Assembly: GCF_001884065.1 (NCBI RefSeq)
Contig: NZ_MACH01000081.1
Coordinates: forward strand, 62,001 to 126,000
DNA from: Bacillus proteolyticus
GTDB lineage: Bacteria; Bacillota; Bacilli; Bacillales; Bacillaceae_G
Direction: 5' to 3'
DNA: 64,000 nt
Below the pieces are notes generated by a model that saw only the letters and a list, made by a program, of their open reading frames with translations, was not told the origin of the DNA and did no database searches. Shown piece after piece: positions 53,578 through 61,680 of the stretch. How positions within the stretch are numbered: the first letter of the stretch is position 1; every line of letters begins with the position of its first letter. The position numbers were made by a program, and so were the translations under genes.

Positions 53578-53727
53578 TCAAAAATATACTTCTTTTATTT
53601 CTCTTCCGGATAATCACAATACTCAATAATTGTCCCTTCAGTATCTGCTGGGTTAAGGTAAATTAATCGTCTACCATGTTTATTCATTCGAAGTGTATGT
53701 TCTAACGTTCGAATACCTTGTTCTTTT
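53546..53727. repeat. Direct repeat copy B
   Basis: The partner of 52116-52297. Here it forms the intact 3' end of the VOC gene and its terminator, so this is the likely source copy. Confidence 0.85.
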
Positions 53728-54014
53728 AACTCTTCTAAAGCTACATCTAAATCATCTACACGATACGCAACGTGATGAACGCCTTTACCTTTTTGTTTAA
53801 TAAATCGGGCTATTGGAGATGTCGTATTATTCGTAGGCGCAAGTAATTCAATTCTATCGCCATCTACTTCAAGAATAGCCACTTCACTTTCAACGCCTGG
53901 TGCCTCACTTACGTAACGATCTATTAAAGTTCCTAACAATACCTTTTCATAAAAACGTATCGTACTATCTATATCTCGAACTGCGATGCCGATATGATCA
54001 ATTGTTTTTTTCAT
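53595..54014 (-). CDS. VOC-family protein, methylmalonyl-CoA epimerase-like
   Basis: The 139-residue single-domain VOC protein has the expected metal ligands: His7 (IDHIGIAV), Glu in RIELLAPT, His in GVHHVAYRV and Glu in TIIEYC. The length and the LEELKEQGIRTLEH segment fit methylmalonyl-CoA epimerases, which racemise the 2R/2S forms. No mutase genes are adjacent, so a related glyoxalase role is possible. A 3' fragment is duplicated at 52165-52297. Confidence 0.82.
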   Translation of the reverse strand: MKKTIDHIGIAVRDIDSTIRFYEKVLLGTLIDRYVSEAPGVESEVAILEVDGDRIELLAPTNNTTSPIARFIKQKGKGVHHVAYRVDDLDVALEELKEQGIRTLEHTLRMNKHGRRLIYLNPADTEGTIIEYCDYPEEK

Positions 54015-54061
54015 TCTATTTCCCCTACTACTTTATTTTTTCTATCCTTATTAATAGTAAC

Positions 54062-54096
54062 AAAAAAAGTTATAGAAACAAGTCTATAACTTTTTA
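54062..54096 (-). terminator. Terminator of brnQ
   Basis: A stem AAAAAGTTATAGA against TCTATAACTTTTT is followed by a T-run on the minus strand. Confidence 0.85.
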
Positions 54097-54099
54097 TAT

Positions 54100-55458
54100 T
54101 TAACCTATTTTCTTATTCGCTCTAGCTGCTGGTTGAACTTGATTTTTCACTTTTAGAACACTAATACCGTACCCGATAAATCCACCGATAATCGCTGGGA
54201 AGATCCACCCTAAACCTACTTCCTGCATCGGAAGGAATTTCGTGAACACTTGGTTTACTACTTCAATGTTAACTCCAGCTGCACTTAATCCGTCAAATAA
54301 GCTGATGATAAATGTTACGATTAAACTCACTTGATAAACTTCAGCTCTTCCTTTGAATAATGAGTGGAAGAATGTTAAGAAAATCAACACGATTGCAAGT
54401 GGATAAATTGCTGTTAATACTGGAACAGAAACTGCGATTAATTGTGTTAATCCTACATTTGCAACAATTGCACTAAACACACACAACGTAATTGCAATTG
54501 CTTTGTAAGGAACATTTGGGAATAACTTATGGAAGAATGAAGAACATGCTGATACAAGTCCCACACTAGTTGTTAAACAAGCTACTGTAATCATTAACCC
54601 TAATAATACTCCGCCATATGATCCGAAATAGTAGTTAGAAACTTTCGCTAATACTTCTCCGCCATTCTCTAAATGCCCAAGCTTCGCAACACTTGAAGCT
54701 CCCATATAAGAAAGAGCTGTATATATAATCGCTAAAATAGATGCTGCAATGATCGTCGCTTTTGCGCAAACAACCATAATTTGTTTTTTCGTTTTTGCAC
54801 CTTTTTCTTTAATTGCATTAATGATGATGATTCCGAATACAAACGATGCGAGCGTATCCATCGTTAAGTATCCTTCTTGGAAACCTTTAAAGAATGCATG
54901 TGTTGTATAGCCTTCAGCCGGTGCTTGCATATCGCCAATTGGATGAATAAAAGCAACGATTACTAAAATACCGATGAATGTTAATTTAATTGGTGTTAAT
55001 ATTTTTCCAACAATATCGACAATTTTCGCAGGATTTAGCGAAAAAAAACAAGTAATGCTAAAGAATATAACAGTGAAAAGAATTAAAGGTGTAGAACCTA
55101 ATCCCTCTGGCATAAATGGCTTAAGACCAATTTCATAAGAAACATTTCCCGTTCTAGGTATTGCAAATAACGGACCGATCGCTAAGTATAAAACTGTCGT
55201 AAACACAATCCCGAATACCGGGTGAGCTCGACTTGCTAATGACTGTAAATCATCTTTACCTGAAAAACCAAATGCTAATACACCTAATAATGGTAATCCA
55301 ACACCTGTTACTAAAAATCCAGCGTTAGCAATCCATACATTCTCTCCTGCCGATTGACCAAGCATCGCTGGGAATATTAAATTTCCTGCTCCAAAAAATA
55401 GTGCAAATAACATTAATCCGATAACTACTATGAACGAAAACGGTACTTTATTCGCCAT
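54100..55458 (-). CDS. brnQ: Branched-chain amino-acid carrier BrnQ
   Basis: The 452-residue carrier has twelve membrane helices and the family opening LMLFALFFGAGNLIFPAMLGQ. It imports leucine, isoleucine and valine with sodium or protons. I choose ATG 55456-55458 after GGGGG with 7-nt spacing; a TTG six codons upstream lies before that site. A strong promoter and a CodY box upstream indicate repression when branched-chain amino acids and GTP are plentiful. Confidence 0.93.
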   Translation of the reverse strand: MANKVPFSFIVVIGLMLFALFFGAGNLIFPAMLGQSAGENVWIANAGFLVTGVGLPLLGVLAFGFSGKDDLQSLASRAHPVFGIVFTTVLYLAIGPLFAIPRTGNVSYEIGLKPFMPEGLGSTPLILFTVIFFSITCFFSLNPAKIVDIVGKILTPIKLTFIGILVIVAFIHPIGDMQAPAEGYTTHAFFKGFQEGYLTMDTLASFVFGIIIINAIKEKGAKTKKQIMVVCAKATIIAASILAIIYTALSYMGASSVAKLGHLENGGEVLAKVSNYYFGSYGGVLLGLMITVACLTTSVGLVSACSSFFHKLFPNVPYKAIAITLCVFSAIVANVGLTQLIAVSVPVLTAIYPLAIVLIFLTFFHSLFKGRAEVYQVSLIVTFIISLFDGLSAAGVNIEVVNQVFTKFLPMQEVGLGWIFPAIIGGFIGYGISVLKVKNQVQPAARANKKIG

Positions 55459-55510
55459 AATATAACCCCCATTCAAATTTCCTTATCTCATTTCCAATTT
55501 TAACTAATTG

Positions 55511-55525
55511 AATTTTCTGAATATT
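55511..55525. promoter_or_regulatory. CodY box upstream of brnQ
   Basis: AATTTTCTGAATATT matches the 15-bp CodY consensus AATTTTCWGAAAATT at 14 positions. It lies 53 bp before the brnQ start, in the leader just downstream of the predicted transcription start. Confidence 0.8.
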
Positions 55526-55554
55526 TAATTTAAGTATCAACTATTCTTAAACTC

Positions 55555-55583
55555 ATTATAGTTTGATATATAATATTTTGCAA
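55555..55583 (-). promoter_or_regulatory. SigA promoter of brnQ
   Basis: A -35 TTGCAA (complement of 55578-55583) and a -10 TATAAT (complement of 55555-55560) are 17 bp apart. Confidence 0.75.
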
Positions 55584-55645
55584 TACTATTTTCAAACTTT
55601 TCATTCATTTTATAAATATACATTTTTTAACATAGAAAATAGACT

Positions 55646-55678
55646 AAAAAACCAACATGGTCATCCATGTTGGTTTTT
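55646..55678 (-). terminator. Terminator of azoR
   Basis: A stem AAAAACCAACATGG against CCATGTTGGTTTTT with a 4-nt loop is followed by a T-run on the minus strand. Confidence 0.85.
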
Positions 55679-55695
55679 CCATTTACTATAATTAA

Positions 55696-56322
55696 TTAAA
55701 ATTTCGCAGCTACTTTTTTAACGTTTTCTAAACCTTCTTCAACAATTTGTTGTGAGCGATCTGGATATTGATTATGCCCTTCAATTACAACTGTCTCTGG
55801 ATTTGTAATTCCCCAGAACCCAAGTACGTTTGTCACATAATTAACAGCCATTTCCATAGGAGCCATTTGTTCTGAAGAGTAATCTGAACCGCGAGCACCC
55901 AATACAACTACTTTCTTATCACCAACTAAACCTTCTGGGCCGTTTGCTGTATATTTAAACGTTTTTCCAGCTTGAGAAAGATATGAAATGTAAGTAATTA
56001 ATGGTGCTGGTACTGTAAAGTTCCATAATGGGAATGCAAATACTACTTTATCAGCCTCTAAAAATTGATTTAAATATTTATCTACTGTAGCAACTGCCTT
56101 CTCTTCTTCAGCTGTTATCTCCATTCCTTGACTACGTTTATATCCACCTGAAATAGCGATATTTCCGTAATACGGAAGATCTAATGCAAATAAATCTAAC
56201 TCCGTAATTTCTGTATTCGGATTTGCTTCCTTATAAGCACTTACAAATGTTTCATACATCTTTGAACTAATTGCTTGCTCCGCTGGACGATCGTTCGCTT
56301 TTACAAATAATACTTTTGACAT
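55696..56322 (-). CDS. azoR: FMN-dependent NADH-azoreductase / quinone reductase
   Basis: The 208-residue flavodoxin-fold enzyme reduces quinones and azo dyes by two electrons. It starts MSKVLFVKANDRPAEQAIS and has the FMN contact stretch FAFPLWNFTVPAPLITYI and VLGARGSDYS. I choose ATG 56320-56322, which has an excellent GAGGAG site and gives the usual family length. The frame stays open to ATG 56386-56388, with its own AGGTGA site, adding a charged 22-residue leader; dual starts are possible. The promoter is overlapped by a YodB-like operator. Confidence 0.9.
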   Translation of the reverse strand: MSKVLFVKANDRPAEQAISSKMYETFVSAYKEANPNTEITELDLFALDLPYYGNIAISGGYKRSQGMEITAEEEKAVATVDKYLNQFLEADKVVFAFPLWNFTVPAPLITYISYLSQAGKTFKYTANGPEGLVGDKKVVVLGARGSDYSSEQMAPMEMAVNYVTNVLGFWGITNPETVVIEGHNQYPDRSQQIVEEGLENVKKVAAKF

Positions 56323-56515
56323 AGTTTTATTCTCCTCTACATTTGTATTTTCTTCTTTTTTACCAAATAATGAGCTAAATAATCCCATTTTCTTCACCTA
56401 AACTTTCTCATCATATTCATTATTCATCATCATAAAAATTCTTATTCTAATAAAAAGTTCTAATAGATACCTTAACCTAAGTAAATTAAAACTTTTTGTT
56501 ATTTAATTACCTTAT

Positions 56516-56554
56516 GTAAGTGATTGTAATACAGTCACTTACTTTAGTCAAGTA
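56516..56554 (-). promoter_or_regulatory. azoR promoter with YodB-like operator and second inverted repeat
   Basis: A -35 TTGACT (complement of 56546-56551) and a -10 TACAAT (complement of 56523-56528) are 17 bp apart. TACT-N7-AGTA at 56540-56554 overlaps the -35 and matches the YodB operator pattern of B. subtilis azoR1. A further perfect repeat GTAAGTGA-N11-TCACTTAC (56516-56542) spans the -10 region. The rest of 56389-56700 holds no gene. Confidence 0.7.
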
Positions 56555-56700
56555 ACTTTTTAAAAATAAAAAAATCTCGAATTAAAAACATTTAATAAAT
56601 ATATTTCCTCAGTCAAAATGATCAATTCAAAAACACATAAGTGAAATACCTTGTATAATACAACTAGAAAGAGAAATTCATCTATAGAGAGGATTAATTA

Positions 56701-57666
56701 ATGAGTACTTTAGAAAAGATTCAAACCTTTATCATTCTTGCAGCCGTTATATTCGGGGTTATATTAGGACAATTTAATATGATACATATGTATTCGGAAA
56801 AATTTATTGTTCCCTTCTTATTTTTAATGCTTTACGGATTATTCCTCAGCATTCCATTAAAGGATATAAAAAATGGATTCCGCAACTTAAAATTCGCTGG
56901 AACAAGCCTAGGCATTAACTTTATATGGACACCTTTGCTCGCTTGGGGATTAGGTGCATTATTTCTTTCAGATCACCCAGCTCTTTGGGTTGGCTTTATT
57001 ATGTTAATGGTTACTCCGTGTACAGATTGGTATTTAATTTTCACAGAGATCGCAAAAGGTAACGTCGCATTATCTACATCAATTTTACCGGTAAATTTAA
57101 TTTTACAAGTATTATTGCTGCCAATTTATTTGTTTTTATTTGCTGGTGTAATGAAGACTGTAGCGGTTTCTGTTTTAGTAGAAAGTATTGTTATCGTAAT
57201 CGTCTTACCATTTTTACTTGCACATGCTACAAAATTCATTATGAATAAAATGAAAAAAGCTGAAGCACTCGAGAATAAAATCATTCCGTTTTTCAGCTCT
57301 GCCCAAATTGTATTTTTAAGTTTAGCAATTGTAGCGATGTTTGCATCACAAGGTAAGTACTTATTACAAAATATGAATGTTGTTTTATTGTTACTTATAC
57401 CAGTATTACTGTTCTTCATGATTAACTTTATACTAGGACAGTTTGTAGGACGTATGATGTATTTATCCTATGAAGACACTGTCAGCCTAAGCTTAACAAC
57501 GTTAGCGAGAAACTCACCTGTTGCACTCGCTATCGCTGTAACTGCTTTTCCAGATGAGCCTCTTATCGCACTTGCACTCGTTATTGGCCCGTTGATTGAG
57601 TTGCCAGTACTTGCTTGTGTTTCACAAGTGTTGTTACTTATTAAGAAAAAACGGCAATACGCATAA
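56701..57666 (+). CDS. Bile acid:sodium symporter / ACR3-like transporter
   Basis: The 321-residue membrane protein has ten helices. It shows the ACR3/arsenite-type stretch MLMVTPCTDWYLIFTEIAKGN, with the conserved Cys in helix 4, and ARNSPVALAIAV. It probably exports arsenite-like oxyanions or transports an organic anion. No arsR or arsC is nearby, so arsenic resistance is uncertain. It is divergent from azoR and has its own terminator. Confidence 0.85.
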   Translation: MSTLEKIQTFIILAAVIFGVILGQFNMIHMYSEKFIVPFLFLMLYGLFLSIPLKDIKNGFRNLKFAGTSLGINFIWTPLLAWGLGALFLSDHPALWVGFIMLMVTPCTDWYLIFTEIAKGNVALSTSILPVNLILQVLLLPIYLFLFAGVMKTVAVSVLVESIVIVIVLPFLLAHATKFIMNKMKKAEALENKIIPFFSSAQIVFLSLAIVAMFASQGKYLLQNMNVVLLLLIPVLLFFMINFILGQFVGRMMYLSYEDTVSLSLTTLARNSPVALAIAVTAFPDEPLIALALVIGPLIELPVLACVSQVLLLIKKKRQYA

Positions 57667-57667
57667 T

Positions 57668-57698
57668 AAAAAACGTCCCATAATGGGACGTTTTTTAT
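57668..57698 (+). terminator. Terminator of the BASS/ACR3-like gene
   Basis: AAAAAACGTCCCA pairs with TGGGACGTTTTTT, with loop TAA and a T-run. Confidence 0.9.
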
Positions 57699-57720
57699 TA
57701 TTGAAAATTACATACAACAC

Positions 57721-57816
57721 TTATTTCTTATTTATCAATACAAATGAAATAACCGAAACTACAAACGTAATAATACCAATTATAATAAATAGAATAGAAG
57801 CTGAAGAGGATGACAT
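57721..57816 (-). CDS. Very small membrane protein (31 residues)
   Basis: ATG 57814-57816 (or TTG just before it) follows AGAGGGTG. The peptide is MSSSSAS followed by a single hydrophobic helix and a Lys-Lys end, a typical single-span small protein. It lies 51 nt after the large membrane protein at 57868 on the same strand and may be co-transcribed with it. Function is unknown. Confidence 0.55.
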   Translation of the reverse strand: MSSSSASILFIIIGIITFVVSVISFVLINKK

Positions 57817-57867
57817 CAAGCTATCACCCTCTTTTAACAAATTTATCGTTACATTAACAGATCCTTT

Positions 57868-59115
57868 CTAATTAAAAATTATAGGAAAAGTAAATATAAC
57901 GAAAGCTGCCCAAAATCCGTAGACTGGCAAATACTTAGTAACGGCATCTTGGATAGTTGTAGGTCCAGATTTATTTTGCAGAAAACGCATATAGGAGAAC
58001 ATAATCCAAATTAGATTTGCCCAGATAAGTATGTTTACTCCTAAAATAGCAAGTCTATTAGGCGTAATCCCATAAGAAGAAAGTCTGAACACGATTGCTG
58101 ACAAAGCAACACTGTCAATGATAAGCGCAAGAACAATTAAAACAAAATTTATATAATCTGAAATGTTCTTTTTCTCGTCTGAGTCGCTCTCAACAATGGA
58201 AAATATGGTAACGGCCAATACACCAAGGAGTATTCCATTGAAGGCCATCAGGAAATTGCGGTCCAAGAATGGATTTTTTCCGACCAATATAACCGTTATA
58301 AGATAAATCAACAATGTTATCAGGACGAGAGGACTAAAAATTTTAGATATGTATGGTGTAATATTCTTAGCAAGTTTAAGATTCATTGATACTAAGTATG
58401 CAGCCACTACAGCGAGAGCGGCAGCTCCAAATAAAACAACATTACTAAAATAGAATTCTCCTATATCCAAGTCAACAAAGCTAAATAACCGCATGGTGAA
58501 TACTGCTAGTACCATTCCGCTCACTGCCATGCTCGCGTAGAGAAGACAATATTCTAAATTAAATTTAATATAAGCTAATCTTGTACTGCCTTTTGAATAT
58601 TCATTTCCCGTAAACGCAAGTCCCAATAAGACCCATAACAATATAGGAAGATGTAAATACGCAAGGATACTGCTGTCTTTATAATTTAATGGCAACATAT
58701 TAAGATACAACCCGGAAATTAGGAACAACGCTACAAGGGAATAAATAATACTTTTTTTCGGAGTATTATTGTAAACAAAATAAACAGCAATAAAGGGAAT
58801 TATACCAAAAGCCAGGTTAATTGGAGCAATTGCTTCCTGCTCGACAAAGTGGAAAATGATTCTAGTGCTTAGCCCAGCTAGAATAGCTAACATGCCCATG
58901 AATAAGAAACCTTTTTGAAACAGCGATATTTTTTCTTTATTTGCCGTCTCCTTGAAATGCAATCTTTCATACCAAGCAGCTAGCACCTGAGAATCAGGGT
59001 TTTGGGCCCATGCTTGTGAGAATGATCTTTTAAAAGCTTTCGGGTCTTTTCTATACATTCTCTCCAGCTCATGAGGGTTATCCATATTTTCAATAATTAA
59101 TTTGTTAATTTCCAT
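57868..59115 (-). CDS. Multi-pass membrane protein, possibly DUF4153
   Basis: The 415-residue protein has a soluble N-terminus of about 65 residues (MDNPHELERMYRKDPKAF, WAQNPDSQVLAAWYERLHF) and about 11 membrane helices. The soluble part resembles domains found ahead of bacterial DUF4153 or DUF2157-like membrane regions. No catalytic motif is seen. ATG follows GAGGAGG. It sits alone with a 31-residue membrane peptide downstream; context gives no function. Confidence 0.65.
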   Translation of the reverse strand: MEINKLIIENMDNPHELERMYRKDPKAFKRSFSQAWAQNPDSQVLAAWYERLHFKETANKEKISLFQKGFLFMGMLAILAGLSTRIIFHFVEQEAIAPINLAFGIIPFIAVYFVYNNTPKKSIIYSLVALFLISGLYLNMLPLNYKDSSILAYLHLPILLWVLLGLAFTGNEYSKGSTRLAYIKFNLEYCLLYASMAVSGMVLAVFTMRLFSFVDLDIGEFYFSNVVLFGAAALAVVAAYLVSMNLKLAKNITPYISKIFSPLVLITLLIYLITVILVGKNPFLDRNFLMAFNGILLGVLAVTIFSIVESDSDEKKNISDYINFVLIVLALIIDSVALSAIVFRLSSYGITPNRLAILGVNILIWANLIWIMFSYMRFLQNKSGPTTIQDAVTKYLPVYGFWAAFVIFTFPIIFN

Positions 59116-59510
59116 AGTTATACCTCCTCTAATTTTAAAAACAACGCTGTTACTTTTTCCATAAAAAGCACCTCACTTATTTATTCTGATTTTGATTTTA
59201 TTATATTTTTTATTGTTTTACAATAAATTTTTATTATTTTATATAATATTTTTGTTGTATATTTTGTTTTAAGTAAAAATAAAAAAGCATGACATAAAAG
59301 TGTCATGCTTTTTCTTTTCTATCATTATTTTTTCAAACTTAATCTGTTATAGCACCTTTCACTCGAGCAGGAGCTTTTTTATCTTTTATTTATATAACTA
59401 CAGTCAGTTTTAAAACTTCCTCAAGTAAAGAACTTTTTTATTCCGACTCAATTCTTCGGACGATGTCTATATTACTTGATTAAAGGCCATTTTTGCTTTA
59501 TCCACATCTC
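59116..59510. other. Intergenic region with extreme AT stretch and repeat
   Basis: The stretch 59170-59280 is almost entirely A and T. It is followed by a terminator-like hairpin (AAAAAGCATGACA against TGTCATGCTTTTT, 59281-59313) that belongs to a repeat described separately. No gene is supported. Confidence 0.6.
59277..59383. repeat. Intergenic direct repeat, copy 1
   Basis: This segment resembles 61542-61651: the same AAAAAGCATGACA hairpin followed by CTTTTTC, TTTTTTCAAAC, a CTGTTA motif and a C(C/A)TTT..ACT tail. Identity is about 75 percent by eye. The copies flank the LysR/YczE pair. Confidence 0.65.
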
Positions 59511-60386
59511 CTAATCAACCATTTCCCAAAATTGAGATGCTACTTTGGAAATTCGTTGGTCTTTTAATTTTACTATTACAGGCTCTAGATGAAAATCAAA
59601 TTGTTTCAATTCAAAAAGCGTTGTATGTTCTAAAAATGGTGATGTGTAATCCATACTTGGAATAACGGATAATCCTAGTCCTCTACTAACAAGTGCTACA
59701 ACCATCCTTATATCTTTACACTCGATAATGATATTTGGCTTGACTTGATGTTCATCAAACACTTTGAAGAGGTCTTCATTGAAGGAGAGTCCTTCCATTG
59801 CTCCTAGCATAATGAATGGGAACTGGGCAATCTGTTCAATCGTCACATGCTGTGATGAAAACGATGCTGCCCAACTTGTTGGAATAATCACAGCGGTTGG
59901 TTGTTTTTTTAATATTTTCATCTCATATTGTTCACTATTACCCAATCGTAAAAGTAAGGCAACATCAATTTCTCTTTGCTCTAGTCTTTTTAATAATTCT
60001 TCTGAATTTCCAGTTACTATGTTTATTTTAACATTTGGGTATTGTGTTCTAAACATACTAACATAGTCAATGAGCATATTCGAACATGTAGACGATACAC
60101 CGATACTTACTGTTCCTCCTATACCTTGTTCAATTTCTTGAATTTGCTGCTTTACATCTTGAATTTGCATTAGCATTTGATTGGCATATTGGTATAGTAT
60201 TTCACCTGTTTCTGTAAGCTCCCATTTTTGACGATATCGATGAATTAAAGTTGTGCCAAGATCATTTTCAAGCTTTTTTAATAATTGACTAAGTGGTGGC
60301 TGCGCGATATGGAGCACTTCTGCTGCTTTAGATATGCTTCCTTGTTTCACAATTTCTTTAAAGTAATATAATTGCCTGAAATCCAT
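59511..60386 (-). CDS. LysR-family transcriptional regulator (divergent from YczE-like gene)
   Basis: The 291-residue regulator has the N-terminal helix-turn-helix GSISKAAEVLHIAQPPLSQLLKKLENDLGTTLIHR-type motif (AAEVLHIAQPPLSQLLKKLE) and an effector domain beginning GTVSIGVSSTCSNMLIDY. The divergent membrane-protein gene is its likely target. A palindrome lies between them. Confidence 0.92.
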   Translation of the reverse strand: MDFRQLYYFKEIVKQGSISKAAEVLHIAQPPLSQLLKKLENDLGTTLIHRYRQKWELTETGEILYQYANQMLMQIQDVKQQIQEIEQGIGGTVSIGVSSTCSNMLIDYVSMFRTQYPNVKINIVTGNSEELLKRLEQREIDVALLLRLGNSEQYEMKILKKQPTAVIIPTSWAASFSSQHVTIEQIAQFPFIMLGAMEGLSFNEDLFKVFDEHQVKPNIIIECKDIRMVVALVSRGLGLSVIPSMDYTSPFLEHTTLFELKQFDFHLEPVIVKLKDQRISKVASQFWEMVD

Positions 60387-60412
60387 TGTATCTCTCCGTT
60401 ATATGTTTTTTG

Positions 60413-60432
60413 ATATGATTAGTTTATCATAT
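60413..60432. promoter_or_regulatory. Inverted repeat between lysR and yczE-like gene
   Basis: Arms ATATGAT and ATCATAT are separated by 6 bp, 27 bp before the LysR start. It is a candidate LysR binding site, though AT-rich enough to arise by chance. Confidence 0.4.
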
Positions 60433-60524
60433 ATATATTTTTCATATGTCGAATTTGGCGTTATATTTAATTGTATAGCTATAGTCTTTATATTGATAAT
60501 ATTAACTAGAAAGTGAGAGATACT

Positions 60525-61193
60525 ATGAATCATCGGAACAGAACCTTGAAGCGCATCACCTTATACGTGCTCGGGTTATTTTTTATGTCGATTGGCATTA
60601 GCATGTCGATTCAAGCAGGATTTGGTGTATCACCTGTGTCATCATTAGCATATGCAAGTACGCTAACGATTGGTTTATCGGTTGGTGTGACAATGGCGCT
60701 TGCAAATGTTTTATACATTATTATTCAAGTGATATTAAGTAAACGAATGGAGTTAAATGAATTTGTGAGTCAATTCATTATTTCGTTTTTATTTGGGTTT
60801 TTCATGGATGCAACGCTCTTCCTTGTACAACTTTTCCCTGCACCTGAAACTATCTTTGCTCGAAGTGTATATTTGATTGTTAGTTTATTTGTTATAGCGG
60901 TCGGTCTAATGGGCTATACAACAGCGAAACTGCCATTAATGCCGTATGATGCGTTAACTTATGCAATTAGTGAAAAATTCAATTTGAAATTCGGTAAAGC
61001 AAAAATTTCGAGCGATTTAATAAACATTTGTGTGGCCGGTGCAATTTGTATAGTTTTCATTCAATCATTAGGCTCAATCGGAATCGGTACACTAATTGCC
61101 GCCTATTTTATCGGCAAAATTTTAGGGTGGATGATACCGTATTATCAACCAACTCTCCAACAATGGGTATTTAAAACAGAGAAGGCTGCTTAA
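60525..61193 (+). CDS. YczE/YyaS-like membrane protein (DUF6198)
   Basis: The 222-residue protein has five to six membrane helices and the YczE-family stretches GISMSIQAGFGVSPVSSLAYA and TAKLPLMPYDALTYAIS. These proteins are integral membrane proteins of unknown transport or regulatory role. I choose ATG 60525 behind AGAAAGTGAG; a GTG four codons upstream lies inside that site. It is under likely control of the divergent LysR. Confidence 0.85.
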   Translation: MNHRNRTLKRITLYVLGLFFMSIGISMSIQAGFGVSPVSSLAYASTLTIGLSVGVTMALANVLYIIIQVILSKRMELNEFVSQFIISFLFGFFMDATLFLVQLFPAPETIFARSVYLIVSLFVIAVGLMGYTTAKLPLMPYDALTYAISEKFNLKFGKAKISSDLINICVAGAICIVFIQSLGSIGIGTLIAAYFIGKILGWMIPYYQPTLQQWVFKTEKAA

Positions 61194-61272
61194 GGAATCA
61201 TAATAAAGTACAGGAAAAATAGATGAATCAAATTCCTCAGCCGAAATCAAATAATGAATTTTGCACCTTACC

Positions 61273-61309
61273 AAGTGCCAGTCCACATTAGGAATGGCAC
61301 TTCTTTATT
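61273..61309 (+). terminator. Terminator of the yczE-like gene
   Basis: An 8-bp stem AAGTGCCA against TGGCACTT, loop of 14, is followed by CTTTATT. Confidence 0.65.
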
Positions 61310-61541
61310 ACTGCCTTTTCTTCGACCTTCTATCACTTTGGTTAAATGATAAAACAAACATTGTATTAAAACTAACCTGCCTTTTAGTTAAAGAAGAATC
61401 TTTGAACAACTTTTTTATTTTTCAAAAGACTTTATTGTAAATTAAATAACTTTATTGCTACTTAACACTATTTCATACTATCTTTTCAAACAATTATTTT
61501 AAATAATTTTTAGTATTAGTACACAAAAGTCTGTAATTATA

Positions 61542-61651
61542 AAATAAAAAAGCATGACATAAAATTGTCATGCTTTTTCTATTATATCAATATTTTTTTC
61601 AAACCTAACCTGTTACATAACCTTTTACTTTGGAAAGGATTTTTTTATTCA
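61542..61651. repeat. Intergenic direct repeat, copy 2
   Basis: The partner of 59277-59383, with the AAAAAGCATGACA hairpin and the following CTTTTTC/TTTTTTCAAAC/CTGTTA blocks in the same order. It lies just beyond the topB stop and may act as its terminator. The rest of 61194-61680 has no supported gene. Confidence 0.65.
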
Positions 61652-61680
61652 GTAAAGCACTTTTTTATTTGTTGACACTA

